Part shown: piece by piece, positions 1 to 8,897 of the stretch
Numbering within the stretch: position 1 is the first letter of the stretch
Layout: every line of letters starts with the position of its first letter
From: Lactifluus volemus
Taxonomy: Eukaryota; Basidiomycota; Agaricomycetes; Russulales; Russulaceae
Assembly (NCBI GenBank): GCA_022376515.1
Contig: WTXI01000400.1
Coordinates: 1 to 30,249 of the forward strand
Length of the DNA: 30,249 nt
Direction: 5' to 3'
Notes under the pieces: model-generated
Database searches by the model: none
What the model was told of the DNA's origin: nothing
What the model saw: only the letters and a program-made list of their open reading frames with translations
Position numbers and translations under genes: made by a program

Positions 1-261
1 TTCTCAATAACAGTTGGACAAGGGTTACTGGATAGATGGGGAACACAGTGCGTAATCAGAACACCAGTTCAGAGTTGATCGAAAAAAACCTTGCAGTATA
101 TATGCAGAGGACCAAAGTACACAAACTGAGACAGAAACTACGAGCGAAAGCAAACCAATCAAGCACGAAAATCGACCATGGCACCAACACTGCGAGCATC
201 CACATCGCAGTAGGGCCGGCAAAAAAAAAAAAGGTAATAGATACCACTACTAGCGTCCAGC
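1..261. other. 3' flank of the zinc-finger gene, no gene seen
   Basis: This stretch lies downstream of the stop codon of the minus-strand zinc-finger gene and probably holds its 3' UTR. It contains an A-run of about 12 near position 221 (T-run on the gene's strand). The open frames are short, overlap one another on both strands and show no family motif, so I call no gene. Confidence 0.5.
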
Positions 262-2169
262 TCAGGATTTTAACCTGCGGATGACTGGGAGTCGACTTTG
301 TTGCTTACTCCCCTTCTTCGACGAGTTAGGAAACATATCCTTGATAAGATGTGCGAATGGTAACCCTATCTCCTCGCCAGTCTTCAGCCAGCGCGCAAGT
401 CTTTCTTCGAACGCCTTATGGGCGCGAACAGTCTCCCTACGCTTCAAGTCGGCCTTGTCAGCTACGGCTTTGACGCATTCTCCAGGCGGTTTGTCATGAT
501 GTCGTTTGAGCGCATCTCCGCGCGCAAAGAAATCCCCGCAATGACTGCAGAAGGATATCTTTGAAGGGTGTGCCTCCGATGTGTCGCAATGGCGCTTGAA
601 GTCCTCGAAGTCGCTGAAGTCAGCATCGGGGCAGAGTCGACACTTCAACACGTCGACTGCCCCACGCTCCCACTCGGCTTGCGTGGCCGCTAGCAGTGCC
701 CGATGTCGCTCCTTCAGCCTTGGAGGGATTTTGAAGGGTTCTTTGAGTTGCTTCGACAGCACCTGTGGTCCCACCATGCCGTTCTCGTGGTGCTGCGTCC
801 CTCCTTCCACACTCTCCTCAACCCAAGTCGGCTTTTCTGGCGCAGTAGGCCACACCAATACCTGCTGTACACTTGGTCCTAGCAGATATTGATGGGAAAC
901 TTCCTGTGCGGTCGTGGCCACGAGCTTCCCCGCTCCGCATCCCACCGTCTTGGATTTCACATTGGTTTCTGTTGGGGTCCTGGTTGCAGACTTGTGGTGG
1001 GCCCTATTCGAGGGCCATCTCGACTCCAGAACCTCATTCACCTCCATTTTCTTCTTCCCCTTCTTATTTGGGTGGGGTTGGTGGTCATTGTTCGTGTTTA
1101 GGCCCCATTCATCGCAAGTGCCCTCATCATCACGAGAGCGTTTGCCGAGGACCGTCCCCGGCGCTCCCAACATATGGCCAGGGGAGGACGTCGCCGGGGC
1201 CATGGCTAGACTCGCTGCCCTACCCTGAGTGAGGCCAAAAAGCTGGGTATGCGACCACTCTGGCAGATCCCTGAAGCTCGCAGTGTCAGCAACGGTGAAT
1301 GCCTAGTTCCCATAAGTTGGGGAAGAGTATGAGATACTCACAGTGTGGTCTCTAGGCCTGTAATATCGAAATAGCCTGCATCATAATCTGGTGCAGTCTG
1401 TCCTGTTGGGCCCCCATTTCTGCAAAAGTGAAAAGGTGTGATGTTGTCAAATCCGCCTGATTCGAAGTGCCGGGCCAGTTCGGGTTGTGGAGTGGGTGGT
1501 GCAGTAGAGCCACCTGGTTTTAAGTCCTGCTATGGCCCAAGGTGAGCAAGGGTGTTGAACCCATGTCACCAGCACTCACGATACATTCAGAAGTTCTTGG
1601 GTGTGTGGGCAGGAAAGTCTCCCCACCCCATGGCGCATCGCCAACCGGCGATGGAACAGAGCTCAGGTCCGTCAAAGCTTTGTACTTGTTGAACACAAAA
1701 GAACATAATAGAAGGAAGGCTAGAACCTACGGGGGGTAGATTCGAGCGAAGGGGAGTAAGCGCGCTGCAGCGCAACAACGTCAGTTGGGCGATTCTGTCA
1801 GTCGACAATCAAGCGTTGTATACTCACTTTGTCCGGCTCATCAAAGTTGTTTAAGAAGTCTTGCAGATAAACGTCCGTGGTGGGGACCACCATGGCACTG
1901 GCAATATCGACGCCGGGGAAAGTGATACCACCATTGGGCAGGTCGCCAAAATGATCTGAAGGGTGGAAATCCTTTAACATGGAGACGTGAGTGACCTTTT
2001 ATTACCCCGAGGAGACAGTGCTCACTAGATTTCCCAGAAGTGGGTCACCCAGCGTGGATAGTTGAGCACGATCCGGTGATTCAGACCATGCGGTGGGATA
2101 ATCCCCCTCACAGGACAAAGCATTCGTCGATGAGGAAGGGAACGCAGGAATCACGTAGAGAGAAGTCAT
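262..2169 (-). CDS. C2H2/C2HC zinc-finger protein, five exons
   Basis: The model joins exons 2169-2026, 1971-1828, 1726-1580, 1529-1342 and 1270-262 on minus and gives an unbroken frame of 543 residues. Every junction is in phase, with GTGAGT/GTGAGC donors and branch-like CTNAC sites. The third-to-fourth junction could be three bases shorter (CAG rather than TAG acceptor). The last exon extends upstream in frame past an internal ATG at 1203, so an ORF-only start there would lose about 230 residues. Near the C-terminus are two finger-like units: C-x2-C-x13-H-x6-H at about 418-442 and C-x2-C-x12-H-x7-C at about 449-473, followed by a basic, Lys/Arg-rich tail. The N-terminal half is acidic, Ser/Pro-rich and low in motifs, with a basic KKGKKK patch just before the middle that could be a nuclear signal. 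A nuclear DNA- or RNA-binding role is inferred; the target is unknown. The start ATG at 2169 is the first in frame but not proven. Confidence 0.75.
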
Positions 2170-3941
2170 GATGTGATTGAGACGGAAGATATTTCAGTGG
2201 TCGTGTATGCAGGTACGAGAATTGGTTGATCAAGGTGGAAAAAAAGCGCGAGTCCTGCTGTTTTATGAAACCAGCAGAACTGGGCAGAACCTCGTCACGA
2301 GTTGGCGTCCACAGTTGCCACCGAGTACAATCACACGCGATCTTCGAGAGCTCGGAACGCCCATTCAACCCTGAACTACGTTGCTAGCCAGGAATGCTGT
2401 CGAGTCTCTTTGGCCGCCTGTGGCTGTATCGCCTCGTGTTTTCGGTTCAGTCGACATGAAAGAACCTTGATGGTCTCAACATTCACCCCGAAAAGACCCT
2501 GTATGGTTTAGCAGTAAATAAAAGGATACTCTGGTGTGTGTCTCCCCTTTAATGAGATCAATGAGATCTCTTTTTTTTTTTTCCCTTCAATGGATCATGA
2601 AAGAGATACAAACATTCCGGATTTGACGCGCAGAACAAAGAACCCAGCATAATGTGTTCCTGGGCTTTGCCACCCGCATTCGATGCGGATTGAATACTTC
2701 CACAAATCCATCCACAGCTCAAGATGGTGGATTTCGCCCTAATCAGTTTATATTTTTTGTGCGAGAGTAAAAGAGATCTTATATGACTCTATGGGTGATG
2801 TGCGTGGTTTCGGAGAGGCTGACTGTGTAGGTCATGGCCACGCTTGCTCCCGCTCGGCATAAGATAAAGTATTTAGCTCGAGGCTTCCGAATCGTCACGT
2901 CATACTTATACCGCACCTGTACCTTCTGTTGCTGTGCGAGCTAACTTCACAAGAGAGATTAGGTATTTCGAAGTGCACTATCGTGTCAACCGACTTCTCC
3001 CGAGATGCCAGGGTTATTCTCCCTATCACGACCCAAGCCTACTACTCGGACTCCTCTGCGGTTTCGAACGGCACGGCGTGCTCACTGAAGTTATGCAAGT
3101 GCGGACGCCTATCATTCTTCGTCAGCGCTGTACGTGTACCTCGTGCACCAGCGACCTGTGGCGTGCTACAGGTTGAGCATGTTGCTCGAGTCACAGGTTG
3201 ACTGCAGCTGTCAGTTCATGAGTCTGCAATGGTTGAAACGAGAGTCTGAGAACCTGAAAGACCACTCACCCCAGTAGCAAATCTCAATCTTGTCCCTCGG
3301 CTGTTACTGTACTAGTAAACATCGATCAGCGTCAGGATCAGGATACCTGCAACATCATTCGGAAAGCAGCACAGTTTCCAGATGAATCTACACCACTGGT
3401 ATGTCTTGTACAGAATAGGGGAATCTCGGCAAGAGATGGGATATCTGAGACATGCATTTGAATGTGGAGTTCCGCGCGCACAAGTTATCAACGGAGCGAG
3501 GAGCAGCTTTGGCATCATTCCGCGCCATTTATTGAGGTTGAGGAGATGTGACTAATTAGTCCCTGGTTGGTCCGATTCTTTATCTTGAGAGAGAGCGTCG
3601 TGAACCGTCATGTAGGGACGCAGAATCTCGGTTCCATCATCATCAGAGTGTAGTACACTCTATTGCGTCCAAGACTTTCGAACTCTGTTTCGATAGTTTG
3701 GTCCGGGATACCGAACCTTGGCTGCTTTGAGGGTTAATAATTTACGTAGTCGGGTTGCCAAGTTGTCTCCTGACTGGGAGGTCATGAGTAGAACACGTTT
3801 TAAGGAGTTCCGAGTTGCACCAACTTCATCTGATTGACAGAGCACAGGAATCCTAACTCATATAAGGACAGCTTCAAGCAACCTCCTTAGGCATCTCTTC
3901 TCCTTTCGTCCGCAGCCAGGCTTGCTTCGCTCACCAGCAAG
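2170..3941. other. Divergent intergenic region, no gene seen
   Basis: About 1.8 kb separates the minus-strand zinc-finger gene from plus-strand VTA1. ORFs here are under 95 codons, overlap on both strands and lack family motifs or convincing splice structure. Seen directly: a palindromic GAGATCTC followed by a T-run of about 12 near 2565-2582; a small perfect hairpin (CCGCAT, 3-nt loop, ATGCGG) near 2675; a pyrimidine-rich stretch just before the VTA1 ATG. A short non-coding transcript cannot be excluded, but I see no tRNA, rRNA or snRNA signature. Confidence 0.5.
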
Positions 3942-5392
3942 ATGTCTTATCTCGGTCTGCCACCCATCCCCCCTGACCTTAAACCGATCACTTCGTACCT
4001 ACAACGCGCGCACGACACAAGAACTCAAGACCCAGTAATCTCCTATTGGTGTACGTCCTACGTCGTCTCCGCAGTTTGGTCCTACTAACGAGCCCTTTTC
4101 ATAGGTGCTTATTATGCAGCGCAGGTTGGGATCGGTCTCAGGGTCGTCAGCAGTCCGAACCGTACCTTCCTCGCCTCTCTTCTCACTACTCTCGAGAACG
4201 TCCGTTCTACTGTTGGTCCATCTGACGCCATCATCGTCGAGAGCGCATCCTCCGCATACGTAGAGAATTTCGCCTTGAGGGTATTTAGTTCGGCGGATAA
4301 TGAAGACAGATGCGGGACCGCGACACGGAAGACGGCTAAGAAGTTCCTGGCCGCTGCCACCTTCTTCGAGGTGCTCAACGTTTTCGAAGATCGTGGGCCC
4401 TGGGAAGCGGTGAGCTTTTTGAATGCCAGCCCCTTTGTCCAGAAACTCATCTTATGGCACCGCCTTGTCATTCCCGTTGATCGGGGTTTGTTACTCTAGC
4501 ACAAGGAAAAGGTGCGTTACGCCAAGTGGAGAGCTGCCGACATCTCCAAGGCTCTTCGAGAGGGTCGCCAACCGTCAACCCCTGTGGCTGCCACATCCGG
4601 CGGAGAACTGGCTGAACTTACGTCCTTCGAAGACTCACTGCTGGCCCCAGGATCAAGTGACGTCCCGAATACGCATGTCAGCCACGATGTGGTTGATGAA
4701 CCGTACTCGGCCTCCGCTACCTTTCCGCCGGTGTCTACTGCATTTGGTGGTGACGAGGATCCACCTCTCGAGTTACCCCCCATGTCTGCACCGGTCCCGA
4801 TCAATGGTGCTGGAGCTCGATACGCAGCTCTGCCAACCGGATCGCCCTCACCGCCATCCTCCCTAGGCTCCCCAACTTCGAAATCACGCCGGCACCAAGC
4901 CGATTCAAGGGTCGCTCCATCTCCACCTCCACTTCCACCTCCACCACCTGAAAATGCACATCAACTACCCCAAGTACCGCCGCCGCCCCCGTTTTCGTCC
5001 TCCCCCCTCGTGGCTCCCCCACTTCAAGCCTGAGAAAGGAGCGGGGTCACAGGTCATCGCCCGGTACCACGTCGTTGTCGTCCTCGCCTACGCGGGCGCC
5101 GCGCTCGCCCTCCCCCACCCATTTCGTACCGCGGAATTCACCGCCTTCTACCGTACCCTATCTCACCGGGACCCCTTACGCACCTACCGCGCCTCCTCCA
5201 CCACATCCCTCTGCGCCGTACGTGCGGGTCCCGCCGCCGCGCCCAGAACCGTCTCCGCCGCCAGAACTGACCCCCGGTCTGATTGCGAAAGCGCAGAAAC
5301 ATTGTCGGTTTGCTATCTCCGCGTTGGATTACGAAGACGCAGAACAGGCGAGGAAGGAGCTGCGCTCGGCTTTGGCCATCCTCGGCGGTTGA
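3942..5392 (+). CDS. VTA1: Vta1/LIP5 family ESCRT cofactor
   Basis: Vta1 binds and activates the AAA ATPase Vps4, which disassembles ESCRT-III at endosomes during multivesicular body sorting. Exons 3942-4050, 4105-4409 and 4500-about 4973 are clear, with phases 1 and 0 fitting. The protein begins MSYLGLPPIPPDLKPI and continues through DPVISYW/CAYYAAQVGI and the KVRYAKWRAADISKALREGR signature, typical of the two tandem MIT-like units of the N-terminal domain. A long Pro/Ser-rich linker follows. The C-terminal Vta1 dimerisation/Vps4-binding helices are recognisable (IAKAQKHCRFAISALDYEDA) and end at 5392. The linker changes reading frame between about 4950 and 5040. An intron 4974-5038 (GTACCG...GAAAG, 65 nt) restores phase and gives 413 residues, but its splice sites are weak and a sequence indel is the alternative. 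The family call rests on both conserved ends and is firm; the linker is not. Confidence 0.88.
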
Positions 5393-5729
5393 ACGTGTTT
5401 CGCGCATTTGCTTCACGTAGGCAATAATCCGTCTTTTCGCATTAGCTTCTTCATCTCTTTCGGCGTATGCGCAATGTCCAAAGTTGATTATTATGTGAAC
5501 GGAACTCGGCGTAATGTACATTACTACAGCATTTACTATTCTTTGCAATTTACTTGCCTCGCAATCCCGAGACATTGGATCATAAGATACAAATAATGAC
5601 CTGTGGGCTGTCCAACAAGAGAAGAAAGAAAAACAAGAATTTCAAAAGAACATCCAACCTAGTGACCCTCGATTACCATTTGACGAAAACAAGCTGTTTT
5701 TTTAGGCAAGCACCAACTTCCAGATCATG
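5393..5729. other. Convergent 3' intergenic region
   Basis: This is the space between the stop of VTA1 (plus) and the stop of the minus-strand gene at 5730. It is AT-richer than the flanking coding DNA, has several AATAA-like stretches and a T-run near 5697, and fits overlapping or abutting 3' UTRs and polyadenylation signals. No gene is seen. Confidence 0.5.
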
Positions 5730-6863
5730 TTATGGGACCTCGGCATCGGGCTGTGCAGAGGGCGCTGCCCCGGCCCCGGAGGGCCCAGCGACGGACGGGA
5801 GAGGCACTTGCAAACTCGCGGGGCTGTCAAAACTCTCTTCGCGACCGTGAACAGAGGCTTCCGAGGAGATGCGATGTAGGTGGGAGGGACGCATAGGGTT
5901 ACGTTGCACGGGGGTGGACATTTCGGTCATGGAACGGGAAGTTGCTGCAAAGTTGACCGCTGGCGTATCAAGCGCGTGAAATTCCGTGAGTTCTTTCGAG
6001 AGATCGTCCAGCTGTATGTGTCGACACCATTCATCATCAGCACCCGAATCCCACAGAGAAAGGAGGGGAGGGAGAGAGGAAGAAATTGTACGGGTACCCA
6101 CTTTGCTCATAATCTGTTCGATCCTCTCCTTCCGCCCGTCAAATCTCCGCTCGGACCGCTCAAACTCACGAGCGCGCCACATCTCAACCTCAGAATCGCC
6201 ATCACCGTCGATGTCCTCGTCGTCTTCAAGACGCTCGCCAACAGTACGCGGCGCGGTCCTCCGCAAGCGCGGCATCGACGATTCCGCCAAACCGATGCCC
6301 TCCATGGTGACGTGCATACTTGCGACCTCGGCTTGTAGAGTACGGATGCGCGACAGACGAGTCCAGAGGACTTCGGTGCTTTGCGCGGTGGAAGAGGTCG
6401 GGGACAGCACGCCCATCGTGACGCCAGTAAAGGGATCGTAGAGCGGGTCAGTGAGTGGTGGAAGAGGTGAAGAGGTGAAGGATCCATGTGGCTCAGGGGG
6501 CGTGGCAGCTGGGAGTGTGTCAAGACTTTGCATACCTCCCGCTGAGGTAGAGGGTGTGGCGGCAGCGGGCGGGGACGGAGCGCGGCCTGGAGCGCGGCCC
6601 TGCAGTTCTGCTAGAGCGTCATCATGAGGGGTGTGAAGCGTTGCTGTAAAGGTGCGTTTCTGTGGTTGTTCTGGTGTGAGGACTGTTGGAACACTAGCGG
6701 CTAGAGGAGGATGTGTGGGGACGGGTGCAGGATCTTTAGAAGTAGAATTTTCTACTGGAAGTGGTGATGGCGGTACTATGACATGTATTTCTTGTCGCTT
6801 TTGTCTGTCTGACCTATCTGAATGAGAGGGCTTGAGACCGAGTCGACTGAACCAAGACAACAT
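5730..6863 (-). CDS. Ser/Pro-rich hypothetical protein with coiled-coil segments
   Basis: I do not recognise this gene. A single open frame of 377 residues starts at the ATG at 6863 (MLSWFSRLGLKP). The N-terminal 160 residues are rich in Pro, Ser and Thr and are probably disordered. A heptad-like stretch at about 165-190 (LWTRLSRIRTLQAEVASM) and a highly charged helix-like stretch at about 228-255 (EFERSERRFDGRKERIEQ) suggest coiled coils, separated by an acidic patch (DDEDIDGDGDSEVE). The C-terminus is again Ser/Pro/Ala-rich. An in-frame 90-nt intron is possible at 6101-6012 (GTGGGT...CATACAG with a GCTGATG branch-like site); removing it would drop a pyrimidine-encoded Ser/Pro/Leu stretch and give 347 residues. 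The long open frame and family-like composition support a real gene. The function is unknown, and there is no signal peptide or membrane segment. Confidence 0.6.
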   Translation of the reverse strand: MLSWFSRLGLKPSHSDRSDRQKRQEIHVIVPPSPLPVENSTSKDPAPVPTHPPLAASVPTVLTPEQPQKRTFTATLHTPHDDALAELQGRAPGRAPSPPAAATPSTSAGGMQSLDTLPAATPPEPHGSFTSSPLPPLTDPLYDPFTGVTMGVLSPTSSTAQSTEVLWTRLSRIRTLQAEVASMHVTMEGIGLAESSMPRLRRTAPRTVGERLEDDEDIDGDGDSEVEMWRAREFERSERRFDGRKERIEQIMSKVGTRTISSSLPPLLSLWDSGADDEWCRHIQLDDLSKELTEFHALDTPAVNFAATSRSMTEMSTPVQRNPMRPSHLHRISSEASVHGREESFDSPASLQVPLPSVAGPSGAGAAPSAQPDAEVP

Positions 6864-6994
6864 CAGTCAGTGACAAATCCGATTCGATCATCACCACACC
6901 TTGCATGTGCACGTGACAAGTGGTGAGCTTAGCATCAGGTTTAATCCATAAGAAAGTGAACAGTGATAAAACTAATTCAGTATCACATTGGGTT

Positions 6995-7060
6995 GGGCCA
7001 ATGCAGTGTTGGGCATTGTGAAAGAAATGTCATTGGCCCTCTGATACACATTATATATGT
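6995..7060. repeat. Partial direct copy of the inverted-repeat centre
   Basis: The block GGGCATTGTGAAAGAAATG, with CATTGGCCCTCT and GATACACATTATA, repeats the sequence at about 7198-7251 in direct orientation. It lacks about 9 nt (CCTAAAGTA) that are present in the other copy. It lies just outside the left arm of the 142-bp inverted repeat, so the centre of the palindrome has been copied outward. Confidence 0.8.
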
Positions 7061-7080
7061 GATATCTACTGAATGATGCA

Positions 7081-7403
7081 TGCCAGCAGGCCCAAATCTG
7101 AACCAGAACCAGAATATTGCACTCCAGCAATTGAACATTCAGCAGTAACCACAAGCACCAGTGGGGCAAAGCAGGACAAAGTCATTGCCAAATGTTAGGC
7201 ATTGTGAAAGAAATGTCATTGGCCCTCTCCTAAAGTAGATACACATTATACTGTATATATACCAATGACATTTCTTTCACAATGCCTAACATTTGGCAAT
7301 GACTTTGTCCTGCTTTGCCCCACTGGTGCTTGTGGTTACTGTTGAATGTTCAATTGCTGGAGTGCAATATTCAGGTTCTGGTTCAGATTTGGGCCTGCTG
7401 GCA
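7081..7403. repeat. Nearly perfect 142-bp inverted repeat with 39-nt spacer
   Basis: The left arm 7081-7222 and right arm 7262-7403 are reverse complements over 142 bp with two mismatches by eye (left CCAGAATA against CCTGAATA, and ATTCAGCAG against ATTCAACAG). The spacer 7223-7261 is AT-rich and contains ACTGTATATATA. A transcript through it would fold into a long, almost uninterrupted hairpin. No open frame of note runs through it. It could be a foldback or MITE-like transposon or the remains of a tail-to-tail duplication. Flanking diverged copies favour a mobile-element origin. I found no clear target-site duplication. Confidence 0.9.
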
Positions 7404-7427
7404 CATGACAACTAGCCACACCAGCAC

Positions 7428-7492
7428 CAGGGCCCAAAGCCAAACCAGAACCCAAATATCACACTCCAAACAATTGAATATTGAGCAGCAAT
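7428..7492. repeat. Diverged third copy of the inverted-repeat arm
   Basis: The sequence from GGGCCCAAAGCCAAACCAGA to TTGAGCAGCAA follows the left arm from about 7087 to 7148 in the same orientation, with scattered substitutions (roughly three of four bases match by eye). It lies immediately outside the right arm. With the copy at 6995-7060 it shows that the element family has been here longer than the nearly perfect palindrome suggests. Confidence 0.65.
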
Positions 7493-8339
7493 AGCAGCTG
7501 CAGCAGCAACTGCAGTCTGCAGCTCCCAGAACCCCCCAGCAACCCCATGAAACCAGACAGGTGGCAGTAACAACCACTTTTGACAACACCAGTCACACAC
7601 CACTCCTTTGTCACATGTCACAGCCTATCCCACGTGAGTCACATGTCATATCAATTGTGAATTGTGACAATTGTCAGCACCGCCGCGTGTTTTTTGCATC
7701 ACGTGTATATCACATGTACTAGAACAAACAATATTATACTCTCGCAAAGTTGACGGGAACACGCAACTGCGAGTCTGCATCAGAAAACTTGGATACGCCC
7801 TCCTCCTTCCTTTTTTGGCCCTTAAAGGCATCAACTAATCACTTTTGTGCTCATCTTCATATAATGCCAGCGTTCAAGTTCCCACCTTCATCAGAAACCC
7901 AAGTGTCCCAACTTCTCGAGTGTGGTTTTAGGGAGAAATGAGAAATAGAAAGTGTATTTTCATCGAGATGGTCATTTCATTTTCTGCTCAAACCTGATTT
8001 TGGGGCAATATCAGCCCTGTCTCTCAGCCATTCTCCCCTACCCATCTATCCTCTTCAATTACTCAGGGGGTAGAGGGGGCATCTGATGTTATGGGTAGAC
8101 AAAGCTCGACAGTGCACTAAGCCATACCATATTTCAATGGCCAGTAACGCAGTGAACAGTTTTGCTTGGGTCAAGAGCAGGCCAGGATACTGGCGGAAAT
8201 GAGAAGACCGATAATAGACTGATGATTGGCTCCTGACGTGCCTGACGCACATGACGCGGAATTTGGCCGGACCCGCCCCTCCGAATGCGAGGGACAGGGC
8301 AAGGGAAATTTCGAGAACAATGAGCCAGTGGACAGAATA

Positions 8340-8664
8340 CTAACCCTCCCCCCTACCGGATCACCCCCCCCTACCGAATCACCCCAAATTTCTCGCCCAT
8401 TCCTCGCTCAATCACCACAATTTTTCGCCTACAGTATCTAGTACCATGTGTTATCATATTCCATAAATTTTTTTGGTAGAAATCGTAGTGTGTGGCGAAA
8501 TAAAATACAGTGTGTTTGTCACGCCTGCCTGTGTCGGAGTTTATAATATTTCCAAAATCGGATGCTTAGCGCTCGCAACAGCCAATCAGAGTCTGAAAAA
8601 TGGCATGTGACATTGCGTGACTGATCCGGTAGGGGGGGGTGATCCGGTAGGGGGGGAGGGTTAG
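8340..8664. mobile_element. 325-bp MITE-like element with 43-bp TIRs and TA duplication
   Basis: The ends are CTAACCCTCCCCCCTACCGG... (8340-8381) and its reverse complement (8622-8664). They match over about 43 bp, apart from one C-run length difference and one G/A change. Each terminal repeat itself contains two direct copies of a CCCTACCGGATCA-like unit. The element is flanked by TA on both sides (8338-8339 and 8665-8666), the target duplication typical of Tc1/mariner-type transposons. The interior is AT-rich with no transposase frame, so this is a non-autonomous element. It sits about 230 bp upstream of the methyltransferase ATG and could affect that promoter. Confidence 0.88.
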
Positions 8665-8897
8665 TAGGTATGGGGGGCCACACGACCAAAAAAGTGCCAA
8701 GTGATGTAGATAAGACCTTTTGGATGATGTCCAGTCTCCTTATGATGTGATCTCCGAGAGTGCCCTTTCCATCGCCGTCACGTAAAAACTAAATATCCTC
8801 TCTTCTTCGCTCTCGCCTTCCTCTCCTCCCTTATGCCATATCTCCACCCTCCTCAAGCCACCCACTGATATCTTCTATTATCCTTGCCTTTTACCCC

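Noticed and set aside
873..1232. Plus-strand ORFs opposite the zinc-finger gene
   Set aside because: These are antisense shadows of the strongly supported minus-strand exons and show no domain of their own.
2551..2585. Palindrome plus T-run as a terminator or Pol III transcript end
   Set aside because: The GAGATCTC palindrome followed by about 12 T resembles an intrinsic terminator, but this is eukaryotic DNA and no tRNA-like A and B boxes or cloverleaf could be found upstream.
2929..3201. Overlapping plus-strand ORFs of 80-90 codons
   Set aside because: They lie in a gene-poor interval, overlap each other in two frames, and carry no motif or plausible intron partners.
5138..5575. 145-codon minus-strand ORF opposite the VTA1 C-terminus
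   Set aside because: It is Arg-rich because it is the complement of the Pro/Ser-rich and C-rich VTA1 linker. The plus-strand frame carries the conserved Vta1 C-terminal helices.
7383..7621. Cys/Trp-rich minus-strand ORFs near the inverted repeat
   Set aside because: The frames come from CAG/CAA-rich repeat sequence read on the opposite strand, and two frames are open at once. They are better explained by composition.
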